Source: Parus major (lineage: Eukaryota > Chordata > Aves > Passeriformes > Paridae). Taken from it: DNA of 64,000 nucleotides. Position 1 is the first letter of the stretch, and each line of letters begins with the position of its first letter. Of the stretch, positions 1 through 12,515 are shown one piece after another. The DNA lies in NCBI RefSeq assembly GCF_001522545.3, contig NC_031783.1, forward strand, positions 5,419,433 through 5,483,432, given 5' to 3'. Below the pieces are notes generated by a model, which searched no databases, was not told the DNA's origin, and worked only from the letters and a program-made list of their open reading frames with translations. Both the position numbers and the translations under genes were made by a program.

Positions 1-3000
1 CAGATTTTCCAAGTCGCAGTTATGGTTTCCAAAAAAATAAGGAGCAACTATTCCCCAAATAATAAATGTCTGGCAGAATGTTCTTAATGCCATTAGTCCC
101 TTATTTCCCAAGCCTCAATTCAGTGCCATGTCACATGCAGCAAAGCTGTGGCCAGAATGCTCTGCAGCCGTATGCCACAATTTTTGGATATTGGCAATGG
201 GATAAATATAAGTTTGCTGCTCACTTCACAGTGGCTAAAGCTGGACTGTTTTACTGTACAGTAGACACTGATACTGTGTACAAAATATGGCATGCACAGG
301 AAGATGCTGGACCATGAATTATAGGTGCCTTTTCATGCAAATGGTGTATTGGTATAACCTAACAGCAAAATGAACTACGGAGTATTACCAGTTCTGTGGG
401 AAAATCCGGATTAATTTCATTCCAGATGGTTAAAAAATTAATATACTGCCAAAATTGTTCCTTGTTCTTTCTTGATGGTAATATCTCATCTGCATTATGT
501 TCAGTTTAAAGAAACACTGATATCTTTAATAATGGGATTCCTGTGGCTTCCTGTGGAAGCACTATGGCAAAGCAAAGCTCCCATGGATGGTGTAATACTG
601 TGGGCAATGTGGAGTTTGGACTTACTGAGAAGTCCAGGACCTTTAAGAAACCCAACTTTAACACTTTGTACATATATACACAGAGATTCCTGCTTCTCTG
701 AGTTACCTATGAGATGGTTTATTTAACCAGGCTGCAGGGATGTGAAGAGTGTCTTACTGGTCATCAAGATAAAGAACCTGGCAGAGAAATTTACAGTCCA
801 GATGAACAAAAATCAATGAGTAGCTTCAGGTGGCAGAGAAGGTTAAAGCTGCAGTATTCTACTTGCTCAAGTCACAGGATAAAGCTTAATAATCTGGTTG
901 TTCCAAGAGCAGCTTCTTTGTGCCTTGAATAATTGATTTCTTTTGAGGGAGAAGCAGATCTACTACTGTTCAGAACTTTTTCTACTCAGATGTAGGGCTC
1001 TGATTTTCTATGAAGACAGAATTTCACAATACCAACTCTCCTGGTTGTGGAGAAAACAGGAATTGAGTGCAGCTGGAGCAGTATCTGTGTCCCAGCAGAG
1101 GAAGGTCCTTGTCACATATCTGTCACCAAATTGCACAGCAGGAGGGGGGACTGGAGCTGTTCTAGCTGGAAGGGCAGGTCAGTGCCTGGCCTCTCTGCTG
1201 GCTCTAATTGATTTTGAGAAGAGAGGCTCTACTAGATGATTCTTTCCTTTCTGAACCAGTCTAAGGTCCCACTTTCCTGAAAGCAAATTAGATACTTGTA
1301 TTATCTAGGAACAAAGCAGTATGTTGTATGAGACCTGCCCACTGTACAGATAATCCAAAGGATCATCTTTACCTGAGACCAATGGGTTCCTTCTCCAGTA
1401 CCTACCTGGCACTGATAGGTGACACCAGTGACTGTTGCAGGGTTGAGCACCCTGGGGAGAGAAGTGGCAGGAGCCCAGAGCAGTCCTTGAATCTCTGGAA
1501 CCAACACAAAGGGTGTGTGCACTGGACCAGAAGACAAGGTGATGATGTAGTGACCTCTTAAACTGAATGAGATTATCAATTTCTGTCATAGAATAAATAT
1601 GCAGCACTTGGCAAAATACAGGTACACAAAATTGAAGTGAGACAGGTGATCCTGAGTCAGGATCTTGTTTTGGTTTAAGGCTTTCTGTGATGCTGCTTTT
1701 ACTTCTCCCCAGTTCAGGTTTAGAAAAGGCAGTGGCAGGAATTGGGAAAGCATGTTGATTCCTGAATGAATTTAATGCTGAATTTAATGGTGTTTAACAG
1801 GCCTAAGGAACAGGGAAATACTCAATATTCACACAACTTGAGTGAGGAGGAACCATGCAAAATTATGTAAAATCTTGTTCTGTTAAAGAGTCACAAATGG
1901 AGCCTGTTCATTTCAGCTCTGAATGTCTCCATTCAGTTACTAAAATGGCTCTGTTGTGTCATTTATCATGGATTTCTCTGTGGTCTGAATTTCTGTTGGA
2001 CACTGCACCTTGTACCCTACTTTTTCAATGTTGCTTAGAGCTATTTGTTCTAATTTGGACTTTTATCTTCCTCCTGTCACACTTATTCTTTCTGAACTTG
2101 TTTGGAATAGTTTTCCAGGAGGAACCCTGCAGAGATGTGACCCCTTTGATATGTCTGTCTAATATTGACCATCTTTCCCCATATTTCACCTACTGTTGCC
2201 TCTGCTAAACCCAGAATGGCCAAATGGATACGTAACTCAGCAGAGCCAAAGGAGCATAGGAAATCAAGGGAAATAATAATTTGCATTTGAAGTTCAAGAG
2301 AACAGCTCATTAGTTGAGTTATTCTTTGCAGGTCTTATATTTTATTACAAAGGGAACTAATTTTAACCTGTGGACATCTGGCTTAGAGATTGAGGTCTCC
2401 AGGCAGGAGTAGCACCATCCATCATGGTATTATAGGTGGTTATAGTAATGTTCCTGCTCCTTTACTTAGATTCAGGCATCAGCTTTGCACTAGAACAAGT
2501 TTAACAAGGAATTATCCAGCTGTTTTCATGATTTATCTCCAGAACCACACATCCACTCCCACTTGCCAATCCTGAGTCTCACAGTGCTGCACAATTTCTT
2601 CTGTGAAACCTCTCACTGGGAAGTAGCTGAGTTCCAGGTCTGAGCCACACTGGAATGGCTGGAAAGTTTTGTAAAGGGAAATGACTGCTCCAGGCAAATA
2701 ATGATTAAATAATAAAAAATCTAGTCATCTTAGCTGATAGAAACTCTCTGTCCAGAAACTGCATGTTCCATTGAAAGATGAAATATTCAGTGCTTTCCTG
2801 CCAGTGGTTTCCTCATATTCAGCTGGTCAGTAAAGTTTGTGTTTGGTTTGGGAACTTTGACACTTGCTCATACAGTTGTAGGATTTTGCTTTTTGTTATA
2901 GTGTCCAAAATACTTTTAAGGACCTTGTGTTTCAGCTGTGTCTAAGCAGAATAGGAGAAATCCAGTCTAGGATTCTGAAGACTTGGCCCAACAGATCCAA

Positions 3001-6000
3001 GTCTGAACAAAGTCTCCTGAAAAAGCAGAGGCCAGTTAAATGGGTCCTTTTCCTTGTGGCAGCACACCTCTTCCTCAGTATTGTCCACTGCTTCCATTCA
3101 TTTCAGACTTTCAACATGGCATCACACATCTGCTAAAATACTGTACAAGGCCTCTTTGCCTGCCCTCAAATCACCAGCTTCTGTTTCTTTATCTGCTGCA
3201 CAGAGGCTTTTTGCAGTCACAATAAGGATGGGATTTTATTGAGCAAACTATTTTTCATGGGCTTCCAGAATTCCTTTGAAATTATGTGGTTTGACCTGGC
3301 AGGTGTTTCAGGAGTTCTAGGACTGCCACTTTACCAGCATGATTGCTTCTTCTTTGGGGATCTGGTAGTGGTGTTACCACTGTTGTCACATAAATTTTTA
3401 TCAGGTTAGTATTAAATAGTTGCCATGCAGTCATCGTTTCCTGGTGGTGTTGAGTCCTCTTAAAATCAGAATGAAGCAAAACAATTATTTTTTTAAATGT
3501 CTTTCCTGGCTTTATTTTTACTACACAATCACAGCATGCAGGAGGCCTAGGGAGGAAATGCAGCTTCCATTTAGGCAGGGCTGAGTGAAGTGCCTGTCTG
3601 GAAGGGGTGATGCAGTGCTGGGAGTGATGTCCAGGTGATGTCTGATGCATTGTGCCCCTCCAGCAACAGGACTGCTCTCCTGGGGGGATGAGGGTGGGCA
3701 AGCAGGGAATGCTTTACTACCATGGTGATGCATTTTGATTTGGAACCAGCTTTGCCACGCCATTATCTGGATGTCTTTGGGCAAATTTCAGGATTTGACA
3801 TCCATCAAGCTGCCTGACAACACTAAGACTGCATTTGTGAAATGTCTCATAGGATAGAGGCATAAATCTGAGTTATCTACATAACAGGGATATTGAGTTA
3901 TGCTGCACAGGAGAAGCCATAAACAGCTGCTCTGGAAAGCATTTCTGAAAAGAGAGACCTGAAATACAGCTCATTGATAAAAACAGTATTACTGTAATAC
4001 AGAGCTCTAACTTTTAGCAGAAGGAAAGGAATGATTTTAGGATTATCCCTTCAGGACACACATTTATGTGACTCCTAGGGAGATGCAGCTCCTTGTGTAG
4101 AAGATGAACAAAGTGTTAGCAGATCTCATCTACTACTGAAATTCAAAGAACTATAAGCATACGTAAGCTTAGCTGAAACTGATCATTCTGGCCTTAGCTT
4201 GTTACCTGTGATAAGCAGAAACAACCCAAAATGACAAGTTGATTAGACCCGATTGTTTGTCGTGTTACTACAGCAATTCTTCTGTATATCACTTCTATAC
4301 AGTGATGCCATCTGGAAACTGATGGCATCTCACCAGCACAAAATGGATCTGACAGGAGGGAATCAAGACTATCACTGTGTCTTTTTTTGTCTTTTTGAGT
4401 TGCATTGCTGTTGTGACTTGAATAAAACATTTGTTGGCATTTAATGTAAAATACCCAAGATTCTGCATTGGAACATAAAGCTCACATTTTCAGTAATTAT
4501 GCTGAGATGTTCCTTCCATTCATCAGAGAAAGCATGTATTACTCTGGAGAAAACTGGTTCAAATGGATTAAAGTACACTTGAGGCACTCATCAGGGTGTT
4601 TCAAGTCATATTGCCTTTAGGACATTCTAGCTTTTTGTTAAAAATCTTGGAGTGGACTCAAGTAAATCACGATGTGAAAGAAGACTGGGTTGCAGCTGCT
4701 CTATAAAAAAATCTGACCAAGGTTTTGCTCCAAACATTGGTGTTCTGGATGTGTAATTGATTTATTTTTATTTAAAACTTGTGATGCATTACTTTGCTTT
4801 TCACACAACACAAGAACTATTAAATGGAGTGGAAAATGCTGTGATCATACATTGACGAAGCTGCTGGCCAGTGTTGTTAGAGCACTCCTAGATTGCTACC
4901 TCTTTGAAAGCAGAACATAATGGGAAGCTCAGACCCCACTGATCCCTGCTGTATCACCTAGTCTGACTGCAGGACTGTTATTTGGCTCCCAGATTCCAGG
5001 TACATTAACATCTAGAGCTGTTAACCCTCTGGTTTTCTGGGGATTAGAGACAGGCACAGCAGTGTGCCCTGGACACGTTCAACTGTACACGGATCAAAGA
5101 TCCAGTGAGGGGATTAAGAACAGGATACCATGTGGTGACCACAGCAATAATCACCTTTTTTCCTAAAGAAACCTATGGATAGCTGAGATAAAGGACTAAT
5201 CCACTTACTGGTTATACTAAACAAGCAGGAAACAGTGTGAAATCCAATTAATTTAATATGTTTGAAAAAGGGGAAAAAATCAAGGCTTTGCAAATGGAAA
5301 GAGAAAAAAGCTTGTCAGTTGTTAATGCTTTATTTTCTTGCTAAAAGAACAAATGCAACTTTGCCAGGGTTTTTGCTCTCAGGTATCCAGGAACTCAACA
5401 ATTTGTAAGAACATTATCCTAAAAATAACCTTAATTAGTGCAGAACATATAGAATACTTTCTAGAGGCACTGCTTCTTAATTCATTAATCATTAGCTTGT
5501 AGTTAGGACCAAGCCTTTGTATACTTTGTATGCTCTGACAGGATGGTAGCTCCTCATCTGAGGGGAAAAATGATGTTTAAATTGGGCATGTTCAACAATG
5601 CCATTGAACTTTTGGAGGCTCAATCTGAACTGGTCTCAAAAAGAGGAATTAAAATCCTAAAACCAGAATTCAAATCCTTCACTCATAGCCATGCTCTGCC
5701 CCCTTGAGCAGGAGGATCTCTGCCAGCAGGGGAGCACTGTGGCCCTTGAGGCCACCCAGAAAGGACAGATCACACCTGGTGGCTGGTTTTATTCTCACTG
5801 ACAAACCTAATCCTGCCTCATCACCCAGGGAAGCTGAGTCAGAGCAGCCTTTCTGCAGGGGCTGTGGGAGTAGTGTCACAGCAAAATTCTTTTTCATTTC
5901 TTAAAATGTATTTCAGTATTTCAGAGTAATAATTCTTTCTATTCTCTCCTCATTTCTCCTCTGTTTTCTCTTTCACTCAGAGCATTCCTTACTGAGACAG

Positions 6001-6290
6001 TCTGTGATTGAAGAGGAGAGTGAGAGATACTTGCATGCCTGGAAAACACCTGAAGTCACTCATGATCAGTAGCTATAAGGTACTGTGTAGACTTGCAGGA
6101 ATTATAGCTTCTAGATAATATGCTGGGAACTTCTTTTTGCTATTTCAATAATAAAATAGTTGTAACTAAAAGAGATCACCTTCTCCATCCATAAAGAAAT
6201 GTTGACATGTAGCCAGGTCAGCATGAAATGTGTGTGTGGTGCCATAATGGCAATAAACAACTTTATTTCCAAGCAGGAAAGGCCTGTTGG
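1..6290. other. Non-coding stretch, no gene seen
   Basis: Mostly AT-rich single-copy-looking DNA. The longest open frame is 139 codons on the minus strand (3282-3701). It contains no domain I recognise and overlaps an 87-codon frame on the same strand, as expected by chance. A slightly GC-richer patch at 5690-5880 is open on both strands but is also unrecognised. I see no LTR, CR1 tail or RNA gene here. Confidence 0.7.
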
Positions 6291-6293
6291 ATT

Positions 6294-6376
6294 TGTGTTG
6301 TTTTTGGGGTTTTTTAATTTGTTTGGTTTGTTTGTATGTTTTGCTGTTGTTGATTTATTTGGGGATTTTTTTTATG
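6294..6376. repeat. T/G-rich low-complexity tract
   Basis: About 80 bases made almost entirely of T with G, with repeated TTTG and GTTT words, ending in a run of T. It separates ordinary sequence on both sides. It is simple sequence rather than a recognisable element; a very decayed oligo-T end of a retrocopy cannot be excluded. Confidence 0.6.
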
Positions 6377-9300
6377 AGAAGTTTAGGTTCATAGCTCTGT
6401 AAATTAAATTTTAACTGAAAATTAAATAAACTAACTGTGTAATTTTGGGTACTAAAGGCAGCAGCATGTGATTCCTTTTGTTAAGTAGATTGACTGTGAA
6501 ATAGGGCCTCAAGTCTTGCCTTTACATCTTTAATTTTACACATAAGGAACTTGCAGAAAAGTAGATATTTTTGTGGATTGACAAGATACTTTTATGAGAA
6601 TAAGAACAGGGGAACCACTCACAAAAGCAATCAAACATGCAGACCCAGTAAAGCTGTCAGCAGAAATGCACATGTACCACTTAAAGCTGAGTGCTGCAAG
6701 AGATTGTGTAATAAAACTAAACTGTGAGTTTGGTATATATGCATACTTCAAGTTTTAACCTTCTTTCATTAAGTTAAATTTTGTGGATGGACTGCAGCTG
6801 CTTCTCTTGAGAGAACAGTTGTCACTGGTATGAACACACAGCTCAGATTAGTTCACCTCCCAAAGCTGCAAAATGTCTGAAATGATGCACAAAAATAGCA
6901 CAGCAAATGCAGCTTTAAACAAGGGTGTTGGTGTTTACAACCGATGCACGAGCAAGCTGGATTGTAAAAAGAACATTAATTAAAGCCATCTTTGATGTTT
7001 GTGTTTATAGGTCATTAGTTTGCTGTATGTTGTGCAGATGTACTCAGCTGTTTGCCAAAAAGATCCCACTTGCATAACATGAACTATGATTTTTCCTTGC
7101 AACTGCTTTAACTTGTAAGTTCTGGCTTTTGAAGATGGTTTTTCAACTTAAGGCTATTTTCCAGCCTTAACTCCCACTTTTATGAAGTAAGTCATCCTCT
7201 CTAAGTAGAACTACTTAAGGCAAGTTGAGAAAACTACTTTCCATCATCTCTGTTTTTTGGCTGAACTCCAGATGAGTAGCCTTCCACCAAGAGTGAAGGC
7301 TGGATGGAAGCATAAAATCATTCACAAAAAGAATACTTGTCACTGTCAGGAGAAGGATGAGAATGAGCAGTGCTTGCTAATCAGAAGGAAAAAGTGAAAT
7401 TTTTAAAATGCTTTTATTTAAATTTAAATATTTGGTACTGCCCATGGGATATACTTCTGTGCCTGGCATGAGATCATTTTTTTGCTTCAGATCAGGCAAA
7501 ATAAAACCCATGCCTTTACATAATGACAGGATGTGAGAACAGTAGGGGTTTGTGTAGGGATGAGAGGAGTTCAAAGTGAAGAATTAAATGTTCTTTTGCT
7601 TTGAGTTTGACCTGGTGTTGTTACTTCTGCTTCCTAATGGAGGAAAATCAAGCAGCTTCTCAGAAATCAATCAACACTTCAGAGGGAGAACTGGAAAAGG
7701 AACCTGTACCACCTGGACTCTGGCTTTGCATTCCTTATAACAACTTGGCATCATCAGAACCACAGGATGCAGAACAACACTGAGATTAGTAAGGCTGATG
7801 ATCAGTGCTCCTGCCAATGCTGCTGAATCCTGCAGTTGTTTTTTCAAATACAGGCCACATGAAACAGCCATTGGTGTCCACAGGATTTACCAATGAAACT
7901 GAAGAACACAGCTATGAGAATAAAAAGCAGAATGTGTGTTAGAGTGGAAGAGTCTGTTACTGTAGGAAATAAATATTTCTGGTTAAAGGTTTGAATGCAA
8001 TGAGTGATACTTAACAGGTAGATCCACAAGGAAGCAATATTTAAATGTCAGCATGATAATAACTGTGTGGAATCACGATACATGACAATTGATGTAAAGT
8101 TTTAAATAAGATAAAAGAAAAAAAATCCTTTGAAGTGTAGCTATTATTTAAAGTACTTTTAAAGTGATCATATTGTGATCCATCAAAGAAAGATCAGTAA
8201 AAAGTAGCATGGTAGAAGTTTTATTTGAAATATACTTCTGGATTATTCAGCACAGTGATTCATGCTATATTATGCTGTGCTTGAAGCATGGCTAGGGAAT
8301 CTGTGAGTAATATACCAAATGGACTCAACTGGGGAGATAAATGTCTGTGGGGATGAAGGGAGTGTTCAGGTAGTGCACTTGCCATGGCTCTCTGGGAGAG
8401 CTCTTGGAGCTGTTTGCTGTCAGCTGAACTCAGGGCAGGGCTGCTCCATGGCTCAGTCACCCTTTGGATCCTGTTTGCCCATTAAAATAAATCTTTGTGT
8501 TGAGCCACAGGAGCAATGGCCAGTTTGGGGACAGGGGATGTTTCTGTGTGTGTTCAGGAATATATCTGGCAATAAAGCAGGGTGGCATAAGCAATGTACT
8601 TAGTGGAAAACTATGAAAGCAGTTAAGACATCTTTAGCTGTGGAATCCCATGATTTTTGTGGGATCCTGTAATTACAGCAGAGATGGAATTGTTTCAGGC
8701 TGTTTGGATGCTACATTATATGCCAATGAACTGTAAAAATGTGAAATGGGGAAGAGGCAGTTCAGTTTGTGCTTACGTGCGGTTTAGCTTGTGTTCTGCA
8801 TGCTCAAAAAGCAGGGATTTGAGTTCCTGAGCCTCTCATCTTTTATCTTGTGGGCATATGAGGAAAAGTTGAGACTATTTTCCTGTTTTTGCAGGCATTA
8901 GTAAGAGAAGAAGAAAGTGGCTTTTAGTTTCATCAACGGGCTCCTCAAATTAACAGGAATTGATGGGTGCATGCTGCATATGACTGAAAATCTCTCAAAT
9001 GATGTTTGTTTGTGCACACAAGGGATTTTCAGCTTTATAAGCAGATACCAACCTTGTGTGCGTAACATCTCTCTTTAATGGAAAAAATATGTAAATGTGC
9101 TTTTTCTAAATCCTTGTTGTTAGTTTCTAATATGAGCAGGGCTACTCTGGGGAAAACTGAGCAACTGCATCCTTATAAGAACTTTGCTGATTTGGCTTTA
9201 AGCTGGGGCTCAGTGCACTTAAGAAGTGCTGGTAGCTGTTGCCTAGCAGAGATACTACTGCAGGCTTTATGGTAATACCTGATCTCAGGCAGCAGTGGTG

Positions 9301-11030
9301 CATCTCTTGGCTAAGGTCACAATCTTTAATGTGCTTCTGGTATATTTTAGCAATATCTGTGTCTTAGTTCTCTAGAAATCTTTATTTTAAGTTACCCATT
9401 GTGAAGGATAAGAAAATTTTCCCAGTGTTTCCCAAAACCTCAGAGAGAACCAGGCTCCGATGGAGCTCACTTCAGCTTTGTCTGGGCAGTCTGCAGAGGC
9501 ACTAAGGGCATATGGTCCAACGTCAAGCACACAAAGCTGTTCCAAAGTGGAGCAGTTGGAACCCAGTGCATGGGTTTGGCACTCTGCACCAACTGCCCTA
9601 CTTTTGTTAATCCAATAGCAAGACCCAAAATATGGATTCACTCTTGTCAAATTGCAATGTCCTTCTGATTTTCCAGAAAAAGGAAGCAAAACTGCTGGGG
9701 AACACCTCTGTGCCTTTTGCTGGGGTGGGGCTGCTCATTCTGGGACTGAACTGAGGGGTGGTACCTCCATGGATCTGCCTGTGGCTTCCAGATGTGCCCA
9801 GCAAAGCTGGTGGGAGAGAAAGAGCTTTGTCAGTGCTGCCCACAAAGTCTGCTGGATGGGACTGAATGGGAAGTGCTGAGAAATGGGTGTGTTTGACTCT
9901 TTGCTGACAGGTGGGAATCCAAAAAATTCATAAGTGTTTCATAGTCCAGTAGGAGAGCAGAGAGATCCCCACTTCTAAAAGTGGTCTGAGCTCTAAATAT
10001 TGTACCTGCAATGGGATTTTAGAAATGTCAATGCTAATGGCAATTAGCACAGATGTCTTGCTTTTCATTACTATTGCATCCTAGTAGGGCTGGGCAAAAC
10101 CTATGCACTGATATCATCTAGTTTTGAAGCTGGATTGTGTAACTCTGGCACACTTTCTATTTTTCCAATCTTTCTGATAATAAAACACAAACAAGAACCA
10201 AAACTACCTGTTGTGGTGGAGAAAGCAGTCCCCACAAGTCCGCAAAAAAGGGAGGAAGAGTTAATTTGTGGAAGAAGAGCTCAACAATTTTTCTGTCCTT
10301 TGTGATAGTTTAGAGAGCTCCCTTGTCAGTTTAAATCTCTCTCTGTTGGTGAGGATCAGTTACATTCCTGATGGACAATCCCTGGTATGTTCCAAGAATT
10401 TGCAATTTAGACTTTGTGACCAGGGGCTGTCTTTGTTCTGTCTGTCCTCATCCACTATGGAGCATCTTGTTTGCCAACTGTTCCTAACCTCATCAGGGGT
10501 TGCAGTCTTGGACCTTGCTTAATTGGCTCCTATTTAGAGAAAAATCTGCATAACTCATAAAGTTCCATTAAACAACAGAGCCTTAGCACATATTGCTGTG
10601 CTGAAAAGTGATAGACACTGGAACATTGTCAGCTGCTTTGCTGAACTACAGCTTTAACACAACCATTTCTGCTCTCCAGTGCTGTATTCAGCCCTTGCTG
10701 GCAGGGTTAAACTGAGTGGTGGAAGGAGAGAGGAGAAACAGCTCAGCTCTCAAATGTTACCTTAGTTATCAGCTCTTTTCCTAAACTACTCTTATTCATT
10801 AAAAGCTAATGATGTTCCACTAATAAAATCTGATCCTTGCTTACATAAATTAATTCTGACACAACCTTTAATAAACTGGAAGGAGAAAGTGCCAAAAAAA
10901 CCTCAGTTGTGCACATCTCTGGTATGCGATACTGATACACTTTGACACCTGCACATTTTAGTTTCCATCAAAGGTCATTTTAAACTGGGAGGGAAAAGGA
11001 GTTTAGCATAAAGTCAGCAAATTCACTTTC
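6377..11030. other. Non-coding stretch, no gene seen
   Basis: AT-rich sequence with no open frame above 100 codons. A block at 6930-7120 carries FOX-like and homeodomain-like words and is treated as a possible regulatory element in the findings. A mildly GC-richer part at 9400-9850 has short overlapping frames on both strands that resemble nothing I know. Confidence 0.7.
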
Positions 11031-11035
11031 GGTTT

Positions 11036-11072
11036 GTGGTTTTTTTTGTGGGTTTGTTTTTTTTTTTTTCTT
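11036..11072. repeat. Poly-T rich tract
   Basis: Two T runs (8 and 14 bases) separated by a G/T spacer, after a GGTTTG word. Simple sequence. No recognisable retrocopy body adjoins it on either side. Confidence 0.65.
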
Positions 11073-11472
11073 TAACAAAAGTTTCACTTGATTTTAAGAA
11101 ATCTTTAAAGGAAAGCAAACCAAAACACCAAAAAGTTAGGTCATATGCTTCAGTCTCATGTGCCTGACAAAGTAAAAGCAGCAGATCATTGAGGAAAGGT
11201 TTTTCTGCAGAGAAGAATCATGAGAGAATTGCCATACCCCCACCTGACTCCAGAATTGTCACTGTGGTTGTGTCCTTAGTTGGGAGCTGCTGATATTCTG
11301 TAAACAGTTGTTGATCTTTATTGATAAAGCTTTGTGAGATAAACCTGAATAATGTATTAGGGCAGATTACTTTAAATTCCCTCACTGAGGGAGAAAAATA
11401 ACTTTGGAAAGAAACTGAGACAGTAGGAGTCTGTATATATGTAAAATGTTATCTAATTCCAATTTTTAAAAC

Positions 11473-11493
11473 TTTTTTTTTTTTAAAAAAAAA
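11473..11493. repeat. T12-A9 perfect homopolymer palindrome
   Basis: Twelve T are followed directly by nine A, giving a self-complementary junction that can fold as a 9-bp A-T hairpin with almost no loop, or act as a bendable, easily melted site. It lies in ordinary AT-rich sequence. Confidence 0.8.
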
Positions 11494-11499
11494 GGTCTG

Positions 11500-12155
11500 A
11501 GTCATAATTTTAACATGATAAAGCCTTTAAGAGGTCAAGAAAAAGTCCTGATCCTGTGAGAGGTTTTAGAAGCCTTGGTATCACAAAGCACTGTACTGGT
11601 TAGCAGGAGGAGCTGCTAAGTCTATCCCTCTCAAGATCAGGACAAGTTCCATATCCATACTCACTTCAAGCCTTCAGAAATTTTTGGTTTTTTCCCCCTC
11701 AGTCCTAATGGTTAATCAGAAGTGCTACACATAATTGATAAACATGATTTTCCTTAAGCAAAATAAATTCATATTCAGGAAAGAAGTTGGATTTAATTTT
11801 CCTCTCAGGTTACCCAGGAAGATATCAAGGGCAAATTTATTTTGTCAGCTCCCTGTGTACTTATCTCTGAAAGAGATGAGTGAAATCTCTTGTGGGATGA
11901 ACTATTTTACTCTTGCTTCTCAGATTGTATCTCTAATCCCAAAGTATTTAACTCCACGTTTTGTAGTCTCTGTTTCATTTTTAAAGCAGGGATTTGCGAT
12001 AAAAAGAAGAGTTACTGGGGTCAAAGACAGGACTATAGATATTTTTCCACTTCCAGCAACTGGAGACAGCAAATACAAATTTCTTTTTCTGAACACAATC
12101 TACTTTGAGCTTCTCCTCCAGCACTGCCATCTCATCTGATGTCTGTGTCCTGGAG
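11500..12155. other. Non-coding stretch with a 134-codon chance frame
   Basis: A plus-strand frame of 134 codons runs from 11735 to 12139. Its translation shows no domain, signal peptide or repeat I recognise, and a second plus-strand frame (11890-12108) overlaps it. I do not consider it a gene. Confidence 0.6.
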
Positions 12156-12159
12156 CCTC

Positions 12160-12515
12160 CTGCTGCCTCAGGAGGAGCTGTGAATGTCCAGTTCCCTCCC
12201 CAGGCCTTCCTGGGACACTTCGGGGAGCTCTGCTTCTCTCTCTGCCAGAGATGTCTGCAGCTCCCAGAGCAATGGGATTAGGCAGCGGCTGTTGGCCCGG
12301 CATTGCCCTTCCCTGCAGCCAGTCCTGTGGCAGAATCTGTTTCCCGGGCTGGAAAGGCAGTGGCAATGTCCTGGTTTCTGCCGGGGTGACAGCCCTGGGG
12401 TCCCAGCCTGGCTGAGGGGAGCTGGGCCGGGGCCCGGGCAGCAGCTCTCTGCTCCCCCCGGGCACCTTGGGGGAGCAGCTCTGCCACCTGGAACCGGCTT
12501 CAATCGTGCTTAAAA
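12160..12515. other. GC-rich block with hairpin
   Basis: A sharply GC-richer block in AT-rich surroundings, with roughly ten CpG sites in its central 330 bases and stop-free frames on both strands (up to 121 codons on the minus strand). It contains a perfect 10-bp inverted repeat, CTGCTCCCCC at 12449-12458 against GGGGGAGCAG at 12469-12478, with a 10-base loop. The translated frames are rich in Pro, Gly and Arg, as GC-rich non-coding DNA usually gives. It could be a small CpG island, an unrecognised repeat or an LTR piece. I see no splice or promoter pattern that settles it. Confidence 0.5.

Noticed and set aside
5690..5880. GC-richer patch as a possible LTR or exon
   Set aside because: No LTR ends, poly(A) signal or splice pattern, and no similarity to the LTRs elsewhere in the window.
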